NCBI GenBank assembly: GCA_973895155.1
Contig: OZ316893.1
Coordinates: forward strand, 23,994,001 to 24,058,000
Length of the DNA stretch: 64,000 nucleotides
Source of the DNA: Marsupella aquatica
Taxonomy: Eukaryota; Marchantiophyta
Direction: 5' to 3'
Below, one piece after another: positions 1 to 10,375 of the stretch (the first letter of the stretch is position 1; every line of letters starts with the position of its first letter). The notes under the pieces are model-generated. The model was not told the DNA's origin and ran no database searches. It saw only the letters and a program-made list of their open reading frames with translations. A program made the translations under genes and the position numbers.

Positions 1-2881
1 TCAAGTGGGCAGGAAGGATTTATCAAGACACATACAGCAGAATGGACAAGTGTTGTTGCAAACCTTAAGATTGAGATTGCTAGGCTCGGAGGTACTGCTT
101 CTACTCTTGGAGTTGACATAGTATGTGTATTAGCTCTGCAAATCATGCAGGAAACCTCCAACCTAGACCAAAGACGGTTACAAAGAGGATTGGTGGACCT
201 TTGGTTGATTGCTGAAAGCAATGGTGGATTCCTCCAATAACTTGAATTCATATGAAGGATCAAAATATCTCTTCGGACACTAATTTTGTCAGTGTCAGCA
301 ACTGTTATTTCATTAGGTGGGCATCAATATTTTCGTATGTATGGCTCAATGATGGTTATCAACATTTCTTTCTAAAGTCACCTGTAAACAATATTTGAGC
401 TCGAAAGCTACAACTCTCAAATTTGCCACATCTAGAGAGTTTGAAAATGCATTGCTGAAATTGAGCGTCATCACTTTCTTGTTTGATAAGGTTTTGATCC
501 CAAAGATGAGGGGGAAATTTTGAGGAAGTCGCTAGCCATGGAAAAGGTAGTACTTTCATCCATCTTGGTCAGCTTCAACTGCAGGATTCGTTTGTTGGCG
601 ACCTAGTTTTACACATATACATACCAGGTTCCTGTAATGTTCCAGCTTTGGGGGAGTGAATGTTTTTTGTAATGCTTCATTCACAATTTAGTCTATGCCA
701 TCAAGCACCTCGTTTGCTTGTGTGATGTCCATCTCTTAGGTGAAGGAATTGGTTTCACCTGCCGTTACGAGGATCGCTTCTACTTCTGGTGCTCAAACTT
801 CGGTGAGTTGTGCTTGAAGGGCCGGGAATAAGAAATTGAAGACCTTCCAAATCATTGCGAGGTTTAGTGGAAGGATAATAATATAACTGATAAAACTAGT
901 AGTTGAAAGCAACATGTTTTGCAATTATATATCCATTGGAAAAGAATTTGGAAACCCAGTCCAACAATTGGCTAGGAAGAATCTTTTATCCCCAAAATTA
1001 TTGATCTACCAATAGTCTGAACATGTATGACTCTTCCTGAATCTTGAACGATTCAGGCTTACAGCCTATGTGATAGGTGAATTGTATGTAAGAGGTAAGT
1101 TTTGACGTCAATGACTTGAATTGTGTTCAGACAGATGCGTCGCCATCCCGCAATCCACTGCTCAGTTTAGGAACGTTCCAAGTGGACCTACTTGTCAATA
1201 ACAAGGTTGGTAGCTGGAATTTGTTGGCGGGCCTGCAAAAGAAAGAATGAAGTTCTAAGAAGTCTTTCAAGTATATAAATAAATGAGGGCAACAGTTGTG
1301 ATTTTTAAATGCCCTCTTTGTTGACATTATTTTGTGATGTCCTGAAAAGGGAAGGTATAATAGTCGTCACAAAAACAGGAGGAGAAGGCATGAAGTATGC
1401 AGGGATGTTAGTGCAAAGTAGAGTCTTTACTGCATATATGTACAGGTCAGAACGAGTAGTTTGGTTCTCTATGTGGGCTACGGTGGTTGTTGAAGTGTCT
1501 CGATCTTTACTGTTTATATACCATGTATTAATTTTCCTAACTTGCAAGTAACTTTCTGAAATACTAATCTTAGTCAGCATCGTTCTGAGCAAGAGAATGA
1601 TATTATGCTTCGCTTTGCAGGTTCATTCACAGCTGAAAGTTTCAGGACACAACGGAGGATTATGTCAAGCAGCGCTTCACTACTTTAATGTGGATGCGAA
1701 TACTGGTGAAGTTACGTTTGAAAACGCAATGGTCCCAGGCTCTCAATCTTCTAACTTGGTGGTGGACCTGGTAACTTTTATGCTTACTCTTTACCCTTCA
1801 AGTGTGTAAAATTCCATGAATTTTTATTTAAATGACCGTCATGGCATGGGCCTAATAAGGCAGTTTGAGAAGAAATTCTTAGCCTGGGTAATGTTATCTC
1901 GTCTATCTCCGTTTAGGATTAGCTCATTATTGCAGAAATACTTGATGTCTCAGAGCTTGTCATGGCATTTCACGCTGGGTCGCCATTACTTGCAGTTTAT
2001 GCAACCAGCTGATAGCAAAAAAGGATATCAAACCCAGGCAGGGGACGTTCTTGGACTTCGTGTTAAGGTACTATGTCCACAATATATGGTTGTTCCTCTG
2101 CTTTCACAATACATATCTCGAAGGAGAAACTGCGTTGCTGAGTATTGGATTTGATTGTGGCAGTTCTCGGCTTCCAGTGACCCAAGTCCCAGGGAGGTTC
2201 TCCACAATACAAGCATCATATGTACTGATGAGGTGTGCTTGTAACTCTCAAACATCCCTCAGAAAACTAGAATGAGTGGCTAGTTGAACCAAATAGTCAT
2301 TTCAAGAAAGGCGAATGCAGTTGTCGGTATGATGTCGATGTAGGTTGAAGTGCAGTAGCAAGATATTGGTACATTGTATTCCCACAACTTTATGGCAGGG
2401 ACGGTCTATACATTGTACTGAGTACAATCCTACGAAATATTTACTGCGTGGGTCTGGAGACTAGTTGACGCCATGGATGGCTTTTGAAAACCGGATTTCA
2501 ACTATTCAGGTGCTTGAGGCTATCCAGGGACAAATGACACAGAACTTCTCCCTATGGCCAGATATTGTGAGCAGCTGGCGTTGGGAGAGGGATGCGAAGA
2601 AAACTAGGTACAATTCTGGGCATAAGCGCAGTTGATTCAAGTATGTGACACTTCAAACTTGACATCTGTTGGGTTGATTTTCTCTGCAATGAGATTGCGA
2701 AGTAATCCAAGAGTCTCACTCACCTCTTACCTTCTCGTTTACAATTGTTCAGGTGGAGCCTTACAAATGTTCGATGGCGTTTTCTGCTCAAGAACATTTT
2801 CCCGGAGTTGAGTGCCCCGTTTCAAGATCTGACAATGAGAGGACCGACTGCCCCTCGTTCATCATCAATTCACATTGCGTA
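1..2881 (+). other. Exon-like pieces of an unidentified multi-exon gene, cut by the window edge
   Basis: A frame is open from base 1 to a stop near 240 (79 codons) and reads like real protein, with a Leu/Arg-rich stretch RRLQRGLVDLWLIAE. Further short open stretches bounded by plausible splice sites follow near 730-805, 1131-1212, 1621-1770 (after a TTTGCAG acceptor; it includes the stretch FNVDANTGEVTFENAMVPG), 1934-2008 and 2130-2235. A last one begins after TTCAG at 2753 and reads WRFLLKNIFPELSAPFQDL, ending at a stop at 2878-2880. They share strand and spacing, so one gene's 3' half is the simplest reading, but the pieces do not join cleanly and stops fall between them. I do not recognise the family; a decayed copy is equally possible. 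Confidence 0.35.
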
Positions 2882-2889
2882 GAATCTAT

Positions 2890-4755
2890 TTACATTTGAC
2901 ATCTGTTCAATGCTTGGTTTTGTCATCAAAGCCAACGAGAGGGCTTTAAAGGGGTTGCTGGATGGCTGCCATTACAACACCACCATGGAACCCGGTGTAC
3001 CTCCATTTGGAATGGGAGTGTCAGCCCCCTACTCCCAAAGATTTCCACGGAACCCTCAAATAGTGATCGTACCGGCAAAGAAGCAAGGTACTGAGGTTTG
3101 ATCTAGGAATTTCCTACAAAATGAGCATTCTTCTGACTCGAGAAATTATAATTATAATTGGCTAGGGCCCGGGTCCATCCGAGTCGGTTCACAAATTGGG
3201 TACAAAATCCAAGAGATGACTCTTCATAAGCTATGGATGGAAACAACCCATTGCAACTGCTCTGATACAGAACCACAGGAGAAAGATTGTGAATATGTAG
3301 GGTAACCTATCCCCAAGAGGGAGTAATGGGATGTAATCGTGAGGGGGTGCTGAGCCCAAGGATGTTATAGCCTGTTATCATTATCACAAGTGGGAATGAG
3401 TTACCTAAAAGACCAAGTTAATTTTTGAAACATTGATCTCACTTTTACATTATTAAACTGCACAGTTTGTCTTGTAACCACTTGTGCTTTACCTGTATTC
3501 TCATTCAAATTTGAGAATCCCCAGGCCAGACTGGCACATGGGTTCAGTGGTTCACCTGCAAGTAATGTCTCATAGCCATCTCTAGAAATGCAAGAAAAAT
3601 GTTTTTGGCTGTCACTGGTCTTTAAGTGCAGGTCATCTGCGTATAACTCTATTGTGAAATATGATTTCCAAGCTAATTGTTTGCCCAATTTAGCTACCAT
3701 GCATGCTAACTCAAGCCCAACTTATCAATTATTAAAGTAGTTGGCTTGTACATTAAGGATTTGACATACTAAAAGTTTGACATACTAAAATACTCTACTT
3801 GCCTTAGCTTCTCCTCCAACTTGAGGATCACAAGTTTTTCTCTAATTTTTAATGCATGTGTGGAAGAAGTTAATGATTGTAAGCTGCATATGCTCACAAA
3901 ATGGAGCTATGGGGCGCATTGCACAGAAGGCCTAATCAGGGAGGGCTGGGTAAAGGGATGATACATCAATGCCACAATCTTTCCAGAGCCACTGGTTCAC
4001 ATTCATAGGGACTTTGAAAATCAGCAAAATAAATAGGTGTTAAAGGGACTTTGAAACTGAGCAAAATAAATAACTTCAAAGTAACTTGAAGGACTTACCC
4101 AAAGATTTTTTGACAGAATCCTCCAAAATATATGCAATTAGACAATTGCCTGGGCTCCACTCAAATTGATGTGGGATGGTTCTCATGGAATGTTTGACTC
4201 AAAGGCAACCCAAGTTTGAAAGTGTCTTGCATGAACCAGATCTAATGAAACAGCCCGTCAGGGCGGCTTACCTGAATGACCCCTGTTATTCCAAAGCCAA
4301 CTGGATCTGTTTCCACTCATTATACCCTCCACTTATAATCTAAAGGGAATATAAATAAGCAAAGGACCTACATCAGCGTTTCCTTGGGCCCATTACTTTG
4401 TCATGTAGAATTGGTAGACACCACCTGAATGGGCCCCAATTCTTATAAGCCAACCTCAGCGTCTCCACTCATGATTATGGTCTAGATTTAATCTCCAAGG
4501 GAATACTGTCAACAAATTCTTGGGCCCACTGCTATTGGTAAGCACCATACTTTAATGGCCATGAGTTCTTGCATGACCAACAACTGCAACCCCTTTCCTC
4601 TCATTATAGTGTCCAGATTTCACCTTAGAGTGAATCAAAGGAAGCAATGTATACCGTTAAGGACGCTCGCTGCCATATATATAATTTAATTAAACTATAA
4701 TAAAGCATTGCACCTTTTTTCAAAGTGATCGTCATTCAATTTGACGAGGCTTTTT
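2890..4755. other. Non-coding stretch with dispersed low-copy repeats
   Basis: No convincing gene. A 99-codon minus-strand ORF at 3401-3700 has no recognisable motif. A 27-base phrase beginning AGGGACTTTGAAA recurs at about 4007 and 4044. The block 4240-4640 is a degenerate repeat built on 'cactcattata...' and 'cttgggcccactactttg'-like phrases. Its last part (4560-4640, around 'ttcttgcatgaccaac') recurs near 7965-8050, on the other side of the transposon at 5888-7877. Confidence 0.5.
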
Positions 4756-5010
4756 GAGTGAAAGAAAAGTGAACTGGAAAAAGAGAAAGGAATAAGAAGA
4801 AAACAATTATGTTTGGTGTTGAGTGAAAGAAAAGGGAACTGGAGAAAGAGAAAGGAATAAGAAGAAAACAATTATGTTTGGTGTTGAGTGAAAGAAAAGG
4901 GAACTGGAAAAAGAGAAAGGAATAAGAAGAAAACAATTATGTTTGGTGTTGAGTGAAAGAAAAGGGAACTGGAAAAAGAAAATAGAAAACAGTTATGTTT
5001 GGTGTGAACA
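4756..5010. repeat. 65-bp minisatellite, about 3.9 copies
   Basis: Units starting GAGTGAAAGAAAAG begin at 4756, 4821, 4886 and 4951, exactly 65 bases apart. The first three differ at only a few bases; the fourth has lost about 17 bases. The unit is purine-rich on the plus strand. Because 65 is not a multiple of three, reading frames across it are accidental. Confidence 0.95.
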
Positions 5011-5209
5011 TGCTGAAAAGTACAAAGTATTCCCTTTTACCTTCCATGCTACACCATGCTCCTCCCTCTACCATCCATGCATAGGAAGTGCTACATCATG
5101 AGAGGAGTTTAATTACAAATATTACATAATCAATAAAATAGTGCACAATCTAATAAAAAAGACAAGACAAGACAAGAAAATTAGTGAAAACGAAGGAAAA
5201 AGAATTGTT

Positions 5210-5246
5210 GTTGGGGGGGGCGGGCGGGGTGGGGCGAGGAGGGTAT
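5210..5246 (+). other. G-rich tract with quadruplex-forming pattern
   Basis: The plus strand has an 8-G run followed by GGG, GGGG, GGGG and GGG runs separated by one to five bases. This satisfies the usual four-run G-quadruplex pattern with short loops. It lies between the 65-bp minisatellite and a degenerate repeat. Whether it folds in cells cannot be told from sequence. Confidence 0.7.
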
Positions 5247-5294
5247 TAAGGTTTCACAGATTATTTTCCCCTTAAAAATAGAGAATTAAAAAAA

Positions 5295-5600
5295 ATCTTA
5301 AATGCAACGACATGTTTACGCAACAACATCTTTATACTTGACAACATATATGACTGATGACATACTTTTACTTATGGACCATTTTGTACTTAACAATAAC
5401 TTTATACTTAACAACATCTTTTCTCTTAACGATATCTAGGGTGTAGTGACATTGTTTTTCTTAACGACATCTTTGGGGACATGTATCTTTCCTCTTAGCA
5501 AAATCTTTGGCGACGCAACATCATTTCTCTTAATGACATCTTGGGCGTCACGCCATCTTTTTTCTTCACAACATCTTTTGTGCAATGCATGGGTATTGAA
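5295..5600. repeat. Degenerate short-period array (acgacatctt / cttaacgacatc phrase)
   Basis: The phrase 'tt(a/c)(t/a)cttaac(g/a)acatctt' recurs roughly every 25-35 bases about ten times, with heavy divergence (for example near 5317, 5332, 5414, 5428, 5460, 5528 and 5568). It looks like an old tandem array and shows no coding potential. Confidence 0.65.
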
Positions 5601-5939
5601 CTAGTTAGGTATATTGTCGTCCATATATGGTCTATTGGCATGTGCGGGGAGACCATATATATACATGAGGCAATATAGGTCATTATGGGATGAGCAAGCA
5701 TTCTTGACTTTAAGTTAAGGAGATCTAGCCATTAAGGAGGTCTAGACCATGTAAGTGCCACTTTCCCATTCATTAATACCTGGATGTAAGATTGGAATGT
5801 ATCTGGTACAATATGGAATACACTCAACATGATGAGATGTAATGATGAGCAAGAGTACTATTGTGACAACAACTTAAGGCATCAAAGACACATCAGGTTA
5901 AATCAACGTCGCATTAAGACTCCCCAACCTTCTTTGGGG

Positions 5940-6226
5940 CTCGGGGGGTTAACTTAGTGTATATTTTGGGGTACCACGTGTGATCTTATCCTAATATAAA
6001 CACACCTATTTTATAATGGAAATATTCTAAAAATATTCTCTATTTTCAATACTAATGACCTATTTTACTTTATAAAAGGTATATATTAGAGAATATTTTA
6101 CAAATATAGGTTTATAATATCTTCTTTTGCTTCCTACGCTTTTTAAAAATTTAGCTAATTTATATGAAAAATACCTATTTTGGATCGCACGTGGTTCCTA
6201 AGATTGTTGATAGTCAACCCCCCGAG
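5940..6226 (+). mobile_element. MITE copy 1 (287 bp), nested in the left arm of the 5888-7877 element
   Basis: It starts CTCGGGGGGTTAACT and ends with the complement of CTCGGGGGGTTGACT. The imperfect terminal inverted repeats are about 45 bp, each ending inwards at a CCACGTG(T/C)GATC motif. The middle is AT-rich, with 'gaatatt' repeats. Perfect 8-bp target duplication CTTTGGGG at 5932-5939 and 6227-6234. It has no coding capacity. It interrupts a sequence that is continuous in the opposite arm of its host transposon, so it inserted later. A second copy lies at 58016-58301. Confidence 0.95.
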
Positions 6227-6457
6227 CTTTGGGGCCTTACCCTGCCCGTCACAAATCCCAAAGCTGCTGCCCGCAAGCCCGTTTGACAGACAATCACCGT
6301 TTTGGCGGACTCTAAACATACTAGCCCCCGATCCGTTGATGAACGGAAAAGTTTAATTTTTTCACATTTGACGCCCTTTAGGGTACGGGACACCCCTAGC
6401 CTCAAACGACCACATCTCCCTCTATTTCATCCCTGGTTGTCATTCTCAGTTTTTGTG

Positions 6458-6523
6458 CAGTCCAACGTGCATAACAGTTCGTTATGCACGTTGGACTGCC
6501 ATAACGAGCTGTTATGGCAGTCC
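6458..6523. repeat. Two overlapping palindromes sharing one arm segment
   Basis: Arm 6458-6475 pairs perfectly with 6481-6498 (18 bp, loop AGTTC). Arm 6493-6505 pairs perfectly with 6511-6523 (13 bp, loop GAGCT). The two hairpins share 6493-6498 and so cannot both form at once. They sit just inside the left arm of the transposon. Confidence 0.9.
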
Positions 6524-6524
6524 T

Positions 6525-6870
6525 GCGTTTGCGCAACTATAAGGGTTGTTGGGTTCGTGTGACTATTTAGGCAGCCATGCGATTGCCCAACTATGAGGGT
6601 TGTTGTAGTTGTGCACCTATGTTTGTTGCTTGCATTTGTGTGATTGTTCTGGAAGCCCTATGTTTGCGCAACTATAAGGGTTGTTGCGGTCGAGTGACTG
6701 TTCTGGCAACCTCATGTCTACACAACTATAAGGATTTGTGTGACTGTTCTGGCAACCCCACATTGCGCAACTATAAGTCAGAGTTGTCGCATTTTTTGAC
6801 TGTTCTGGCAGCCCTGCACTTGTGTCCTATGATTTGTTTCTCGCATTTGTCTGGTTGTTCTGGCATATCA
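6525..6870. repeat. Subterminal degenerate array inside the transposon
   Basis: Phrases 'gcgcaactataagggttgttg' and 'gtgtgactgttctggcagccc' alternate about every 60-100 bases (roughly 6533, 6581, 6665, 6722, 6767). A related phrase appears on the opposite strand near 7545-7580, next to the right arm. Such subterminal repeats are often transposase-binding clusters in plant DNA elements; that role is inferred here. Confidence 0.6.
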
Positions 6871-7087
6871 TGATTCTTTGCACGGTTTGACGGTCATTGT
6901 CCTCCTCACATTCAACCAATGAGAAATACACTTGCATTTGTGCGACTATACTAGTGTGCACTTATTTGCACACACAGGAGGTGAAGTATGCTTCAAATGA
7001 GTTAGTGAATTCCTAGGTAACTTATATTTACTTCTAAAAGGCTCTTAATAAAAAGTGTTGTGTGTAGCAATTGTGGACCAAATTTCA

Positions 7088-7494
7088 TTATCGTGAAGCC
7101 TCCTCATCAAGGAATACATTGAGGTCAATGGTAATGTTTATGTCTACATCCCTGGCACAACCTCCAAGGTTTATGACATGAGCAGGAAGTGGTGGAGTGA
7201 ACTGATTTGCTCTCCTAGTACTTGGCCGCCTACCTTCCTTATATGCCCTGCCTAACCTACTCAGATGTTGCCTGATAAATTCCCAAACCACTTTTTGCTT
7301 GGATGGTAATGCACATGGTGTTGCGCCATCCTCCTCCTGCCATTAAAGAAAGTCACTAAGTTACCACTTCTTCAATCGGTTATTTCATACAGGATAGAAC
7401 AGAAATTGGAACAAACAAAAAATATAGAATTTACCATATTGGTAATTTGAGAGGAAGCTGCTTGTTCTCTTGTTTTTGTTGTCCTCAAAGCCAT
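7088..7494 (-). CDS. Small two-exon ORF carried inside the transposon, unknown function
   Basis: Exon 1 (7494-7435) encodes 20 codons from an ATG (MALRTTKTREQAASSQITNM) and ends at an ATG|GTAAAT donor. Exon 2 (7336-7088) follows a TTTAATGGCAG acceptor and encodes 82 codons ending DEEASR. Both junctions are phase 0, giving a protein of about 102 residues with no stop in exon 2. The product is basic in its middle (RLGRAYKEGRRPSTRRANQ) and acidic at its end. I see no transposase motif, membrane segment or signal peptide. It could be a piece of the element's own gene or a captured host exon pair. The good frame and matching splice phases argue against chance, but it is short and unconfirmed. Confidence 0.4.
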
Positions 7495-7885
7495 AGTCCT
7501 TCTTCCTCTCTTCCCCCCATGGTAAATGTTCACCGGCTTATAGTTGTGCAAACTCAGGGCTGCCAAAACAGTCACACAAATGCCAGCAACAAACCACAAT
7601 GACAAAAATTGAGAATGATAACCGGCCAGGGATGAAACAGAGGGAGATGTGGGTGCTCAAGGCTAGGGTGTCCCGTGCCCTAAAGGGCGTCAAATGTGAA
7701 AAGAACGAAATTTTTCTGTCTGTCAACGGATTGGGGGCTAATATGTTTAGAGTTTGCCAGAATGGTGATTAATGGTCAAGCAGGCTTACGGGCAGCAGCT
7801 TTGGGATTTGTGACGGGCAGGGTACGGGCCTCAAGAAGGCTGAGGAGCCTTAATGCCGTGTTGATTTAACCCGGTGTCATCAAAG

Positions 7886-8452
7886 TGTGAAAATTCACCC
7901 ATACTTCCTTAAGGGATTGAAAATTCACCAATACTTCCTTAAAGTATTGTCTATCTGCATGCATGGCCATTACTTCTTGCATGACCAACTGCAGCCCTTT
8001 CCACTCATTATAGTTTCCAAGTTTAATATCATAGGAAATGAAAAGAAACAGTAGAGCATCTCCAAGCTTCAATCACAATTACTGCTGAGGGTTTCTGGCC
8101 ATAAACAAATAGCCATAGCTTTTTCACTTGTTTATATAAACAGATTTTGGTTTATTTTTCTCACTAACTTCTGCATGACTTGGTCATGGAATATGACCAA
8201 TCTTTATGGCAAAATGCTATGTGTCATGAATTTGGAAGTCCATAATTTTTGGTGTCCATCAAATTTTGAGTTTTGAGACCTCCTAATGTACCCAATAAGC
8301 AACACTCGTTTGCTTTGATTCATCAAATTTTGAGTTTTGATAACCCCCAAGGACTCAATAAGCAACACTCTTTTGCTTTGTACTTTGTTTGGCCCATTTT
8401 TTAGTAAATTGGTCCTTTTTCGTTTCCTTGGTTCACTTGGCCTCATAATATG
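7886..8452. repeat. Intergenic, with a 64-bp tandem duplication at 8257-8384
   Basis: Copies starting CATCAAATTTTGAGTTTTGA begin at 8257 and 8321 and run to about 8384. The following phrase 'tgtttggccc...agtaaattgg' (about 8386-8415) recurs near 17046-17075. No gene is visible. The region abuts the 3' end of the GT92 gene. Confidence 0.8.
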
Positions 8453-10375
8453 CTACAGTTCCCAGGCCATTTTCACAGAGTCCCCCGTCCCAAGGACGCC
8501 ATATCGTCTCCTGGTGTAATCCCTGAGCGACGTGTCGTTGACGGCGCAGTGGCTCGTCTCCCAGTCCGAGGGCTTGGTGGCTTCAGAGCCCAGTCCTTCA
8601 GGTCGGTCCTTAGAGTTCAAGTTCTTGGGTTCCTTCCAATCGACCACGTACGTCGACGCCCTCTTCGCGAATTTCTTCTCGAACTCGCTCCACGCTTGAT
8701 ACTTGTAGTGATGCACGACAGCGTGCCGAACGTCGAGGTAGATCGTCTGGTGCGTGGGCTTCAAGAGGAAGTGGTGGATCACATTCTGCAGCGAGCTCTT
8801 CAGCGCCGGGAAGAAGATCAGGGATTTGTGCCTCTGCTCGCCCCGGTCTCTACAAGTGTAGCCCTGTGTCACTCCCTCCGCCGGACTCGCGCTTCGGCCA
8901 GATGGCCCAAAGTTCCTGCACTGGAATGAAATCTGTCCCAATTGCTGAGATGGCGGAGCAGGAGTGCTGCCTGTGGAGGCAATGGGTGTCACCCTCGCGA
9001 GAGTGTCTTCGATGAGAGATGCGAGAGGACTCGATGATGATGATGGTCTGGTGTTATGGTCGGCTCTGAGATTGAGCCATCGTTTGGGGAAGAGGTACTC
9101 GTCGACGTCGGTGAACAGAATCCAGGTGCACTCACGCTGAGCCTCGATGGCGCAATTGGAGAAGCCGGCCTCCTGTGTCTTCACCCACGGCCAATTGATT
9201 CTGGTGACGTTGTACTGGGAGAGCTCGCTCACCGCGCTTCGGATGTCATCCTCGCTGTTGTTGTCGTAGAGGAAGAATTTCTCAACCCCGAGGTCGGAGT
9301 TGAAGAGCACCCATTCTTTGAGGAACTTGGCAACGTTCCAGATCATCGTGCACGAGCAGACGAAATGTCTCTTCTGTGATGAGGTCGAGTTGCCGAGCTC
9401 TCCGAAAGTCTTGAACTCGTTGGAGCCCGCCTCCAAATGCCTGTTCCCTCGTGCCGGCAGAATGGCATCGTAGTAGGCAACGGAGGGAATGGTCTTGCCT
9501 TTGTAGAGCAAATGCACTTTCACTCTGGTGACGAAGGTTGTGGGATGGTTCACACTCGGAAACTGACACCTAAAAACCTCTAGGGCACCGGCTGTGACAG
9601 GAGTTTCCACCGACTCTCCAAACTTACACCGGAAATTCTCCAGCTCGGTATACTCCGTGGCCTTGCTTCGTGATGCATCGAAGAGGTTCTTCACGTAGAT
9701 GACGACATCCACGTCCGTGGACTGCACTGCATAGACGAGAGCTTCATCCCACCGAACTGGCTGCACTAGAATTCCATCCACGCGTGGCAGTAGGGCCAGC
9801 CCACTGTCCAGCTCCAGAGACACATTCTCAACCTTAAATGTTTTCAGCGTGCTCAGGGACGACGGTCTCGTGCATGAGACGCCCAGTCTGCCGTCTGGTA
9901 ACAAATCCACCAAGCGAGGGGGTGACTTCAGCTCCGGCTCCTCGCCATAAATACACGCAGAAATTCTGTCTTGGTGGAGTAAACCTGAGCCTGAGCCATG
10001 CCTCAAAATGAACAAATCCAAGTCCTCCGGAAGGACCACCAGATCTTCGATGAAAGGAAGAGATTCCAGATCTTCGATGAAAGGAAGAGATTCTGCTACT
10101 GCGAGTCCACTCGTAGTCTTTAGCCCCTCTGTGGAAGTAGGCGTGGTGGTTAAGTCTCCACCATTGCCATGACTTGTTAGTGATCTGGGATGGGTTTTGG
10201 GTGCGGCGCCACCACCACTTTTCTGGCTGAGGGCGTTGAAAGACAATGCAAACATCTGCTCCGTTCGAAGCTCCCATAGCACTTTCGCGGATGACCCATA
10301 GTCACGAGGATATGAGAGAACCAGGTTTCTAGGATAGAAAATCTTAGCTGCAGGCATCACCAACGACCACACCAC
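8453..10375 (-). CDS. Glycosyltransferase family 92 (DUF23) protein
   Basis: The open frame is 640 codons. The GT92 domain occupies about residues 335-600: a CSCTMIWNVAKFLKEWV start, LGVEKFFLYDNNS at 362-374, WPWVKTQEAGFSNC at 395-408, the metal/nucleotide-sugar motif DVDEY at 423-427, and VRHAVVHHYKYQAW at 549-562. These are hallmarks of the plant GT92 clade that includes At1g27200-like proteins and the galactan synthases, Golgi type II enzymes that transfer sugar from a nucleotide donor. The actual substrate is unknown. The frame lacks the usual N-terminal membrane anchor. A splice-acceptor-like TTTTCTATCCTAG lies about 50 bases into it, so the annotated start is probably wrong and an upstream exon may supply the anchor. 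Residues 95-112 are a direct 9-residue duplication (ESLPFIEDL twice), mirrored by a 27-bp repeat at 10041-10094. Confidence 0.85.
   Translation of the reverse strand: MVWSLVMPAAKIFYPRNLVLSYPRDYGSSAKVLWELRTEQMFALSFNALSQKSGGGAAPKTHPRSLTSHGNGGDLTTTPTSTEGLKTTSGLAVAESLPFIEDLESLPFIEDLVVLPEDLDLFILRHGSGSGLLHQDRISACIYGEEPELKSPPRLVDLLPDGRLGVSCTRPSSLSTLKTFKVENVSLELDSGLALLPRVDGILVQPVRWDEALVYAVQSTDVDVVIYVKNLFDASRSKATEYTELENFRCKFGESVETPVTAGALEVFRCQFPSVNHPTTFVTRVKVHLLYKGKTIPSVAYYDAILPARGNRHLEAGSNEFKTFGELGNSTSSQKRHFVCSCTMIWNVAKFLKEWVLFNSDLGVEKFFLYDNNSEDDIRSAVSELSQYNVTRINWPWVKTQEAGFSNCAIEAQRECTWILFTDVDEYLFPKRWLNLRADHNTRPSSSSSPLASLIEDTLARVTPIASTGSTPAPPSQQLGQISFQCRNFGPSGRSASPAEGVTQGYTCRDRGEQRHKSLIFFPALKSSLQNVIHHFLLKPTHQTIYLDVRHAVVHHYKYQAWSEFEKKFAKRASTYVVDWKEPKNLNSKDRPEGLGSEATKPSDWETSHCAVNDTSLRDYTRRRYGVLGTGDSVKMAWEL

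Larger units (their letters stand above)
5888..7877. mobile_element. Approximately 2-kb inverted-repeat DNA transposon (non-autonomous), 8-bp TSD
   Basis: The left end reads ACACATCAGGTTAAATCAAC; the reverse complement of the right end reads ACACCGGGTTAAATCAAC. After this the two arms stay alignable for well over 300 bases: 5888-6440, with a MITE interrupting it, against 7620-7877. The arms share 'accctgcccgtcacaaatc' and 'cacatttgacgcccttta'. The element is flanked by the direct repeat CATCAAAG (5880-5887 and 7878-7885). Without the nested MITE it would be about 1.7 kb. The interior holds a subterminal array, two overlapping palindromes and a small split ORF, but no recognisable transposase. 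The 8-bp duplication fits hAT-like transposition; the long arms are more MULE-like or foldback-like, so the superfamily is open. Confidence 0.85.

Noticed and set aside
8450-8929. Plus-strand ORF of 159 codons
   Set aside because: It lies entirely antisense to the GT92 coding region and has no domain; it is a shadow of that gene.
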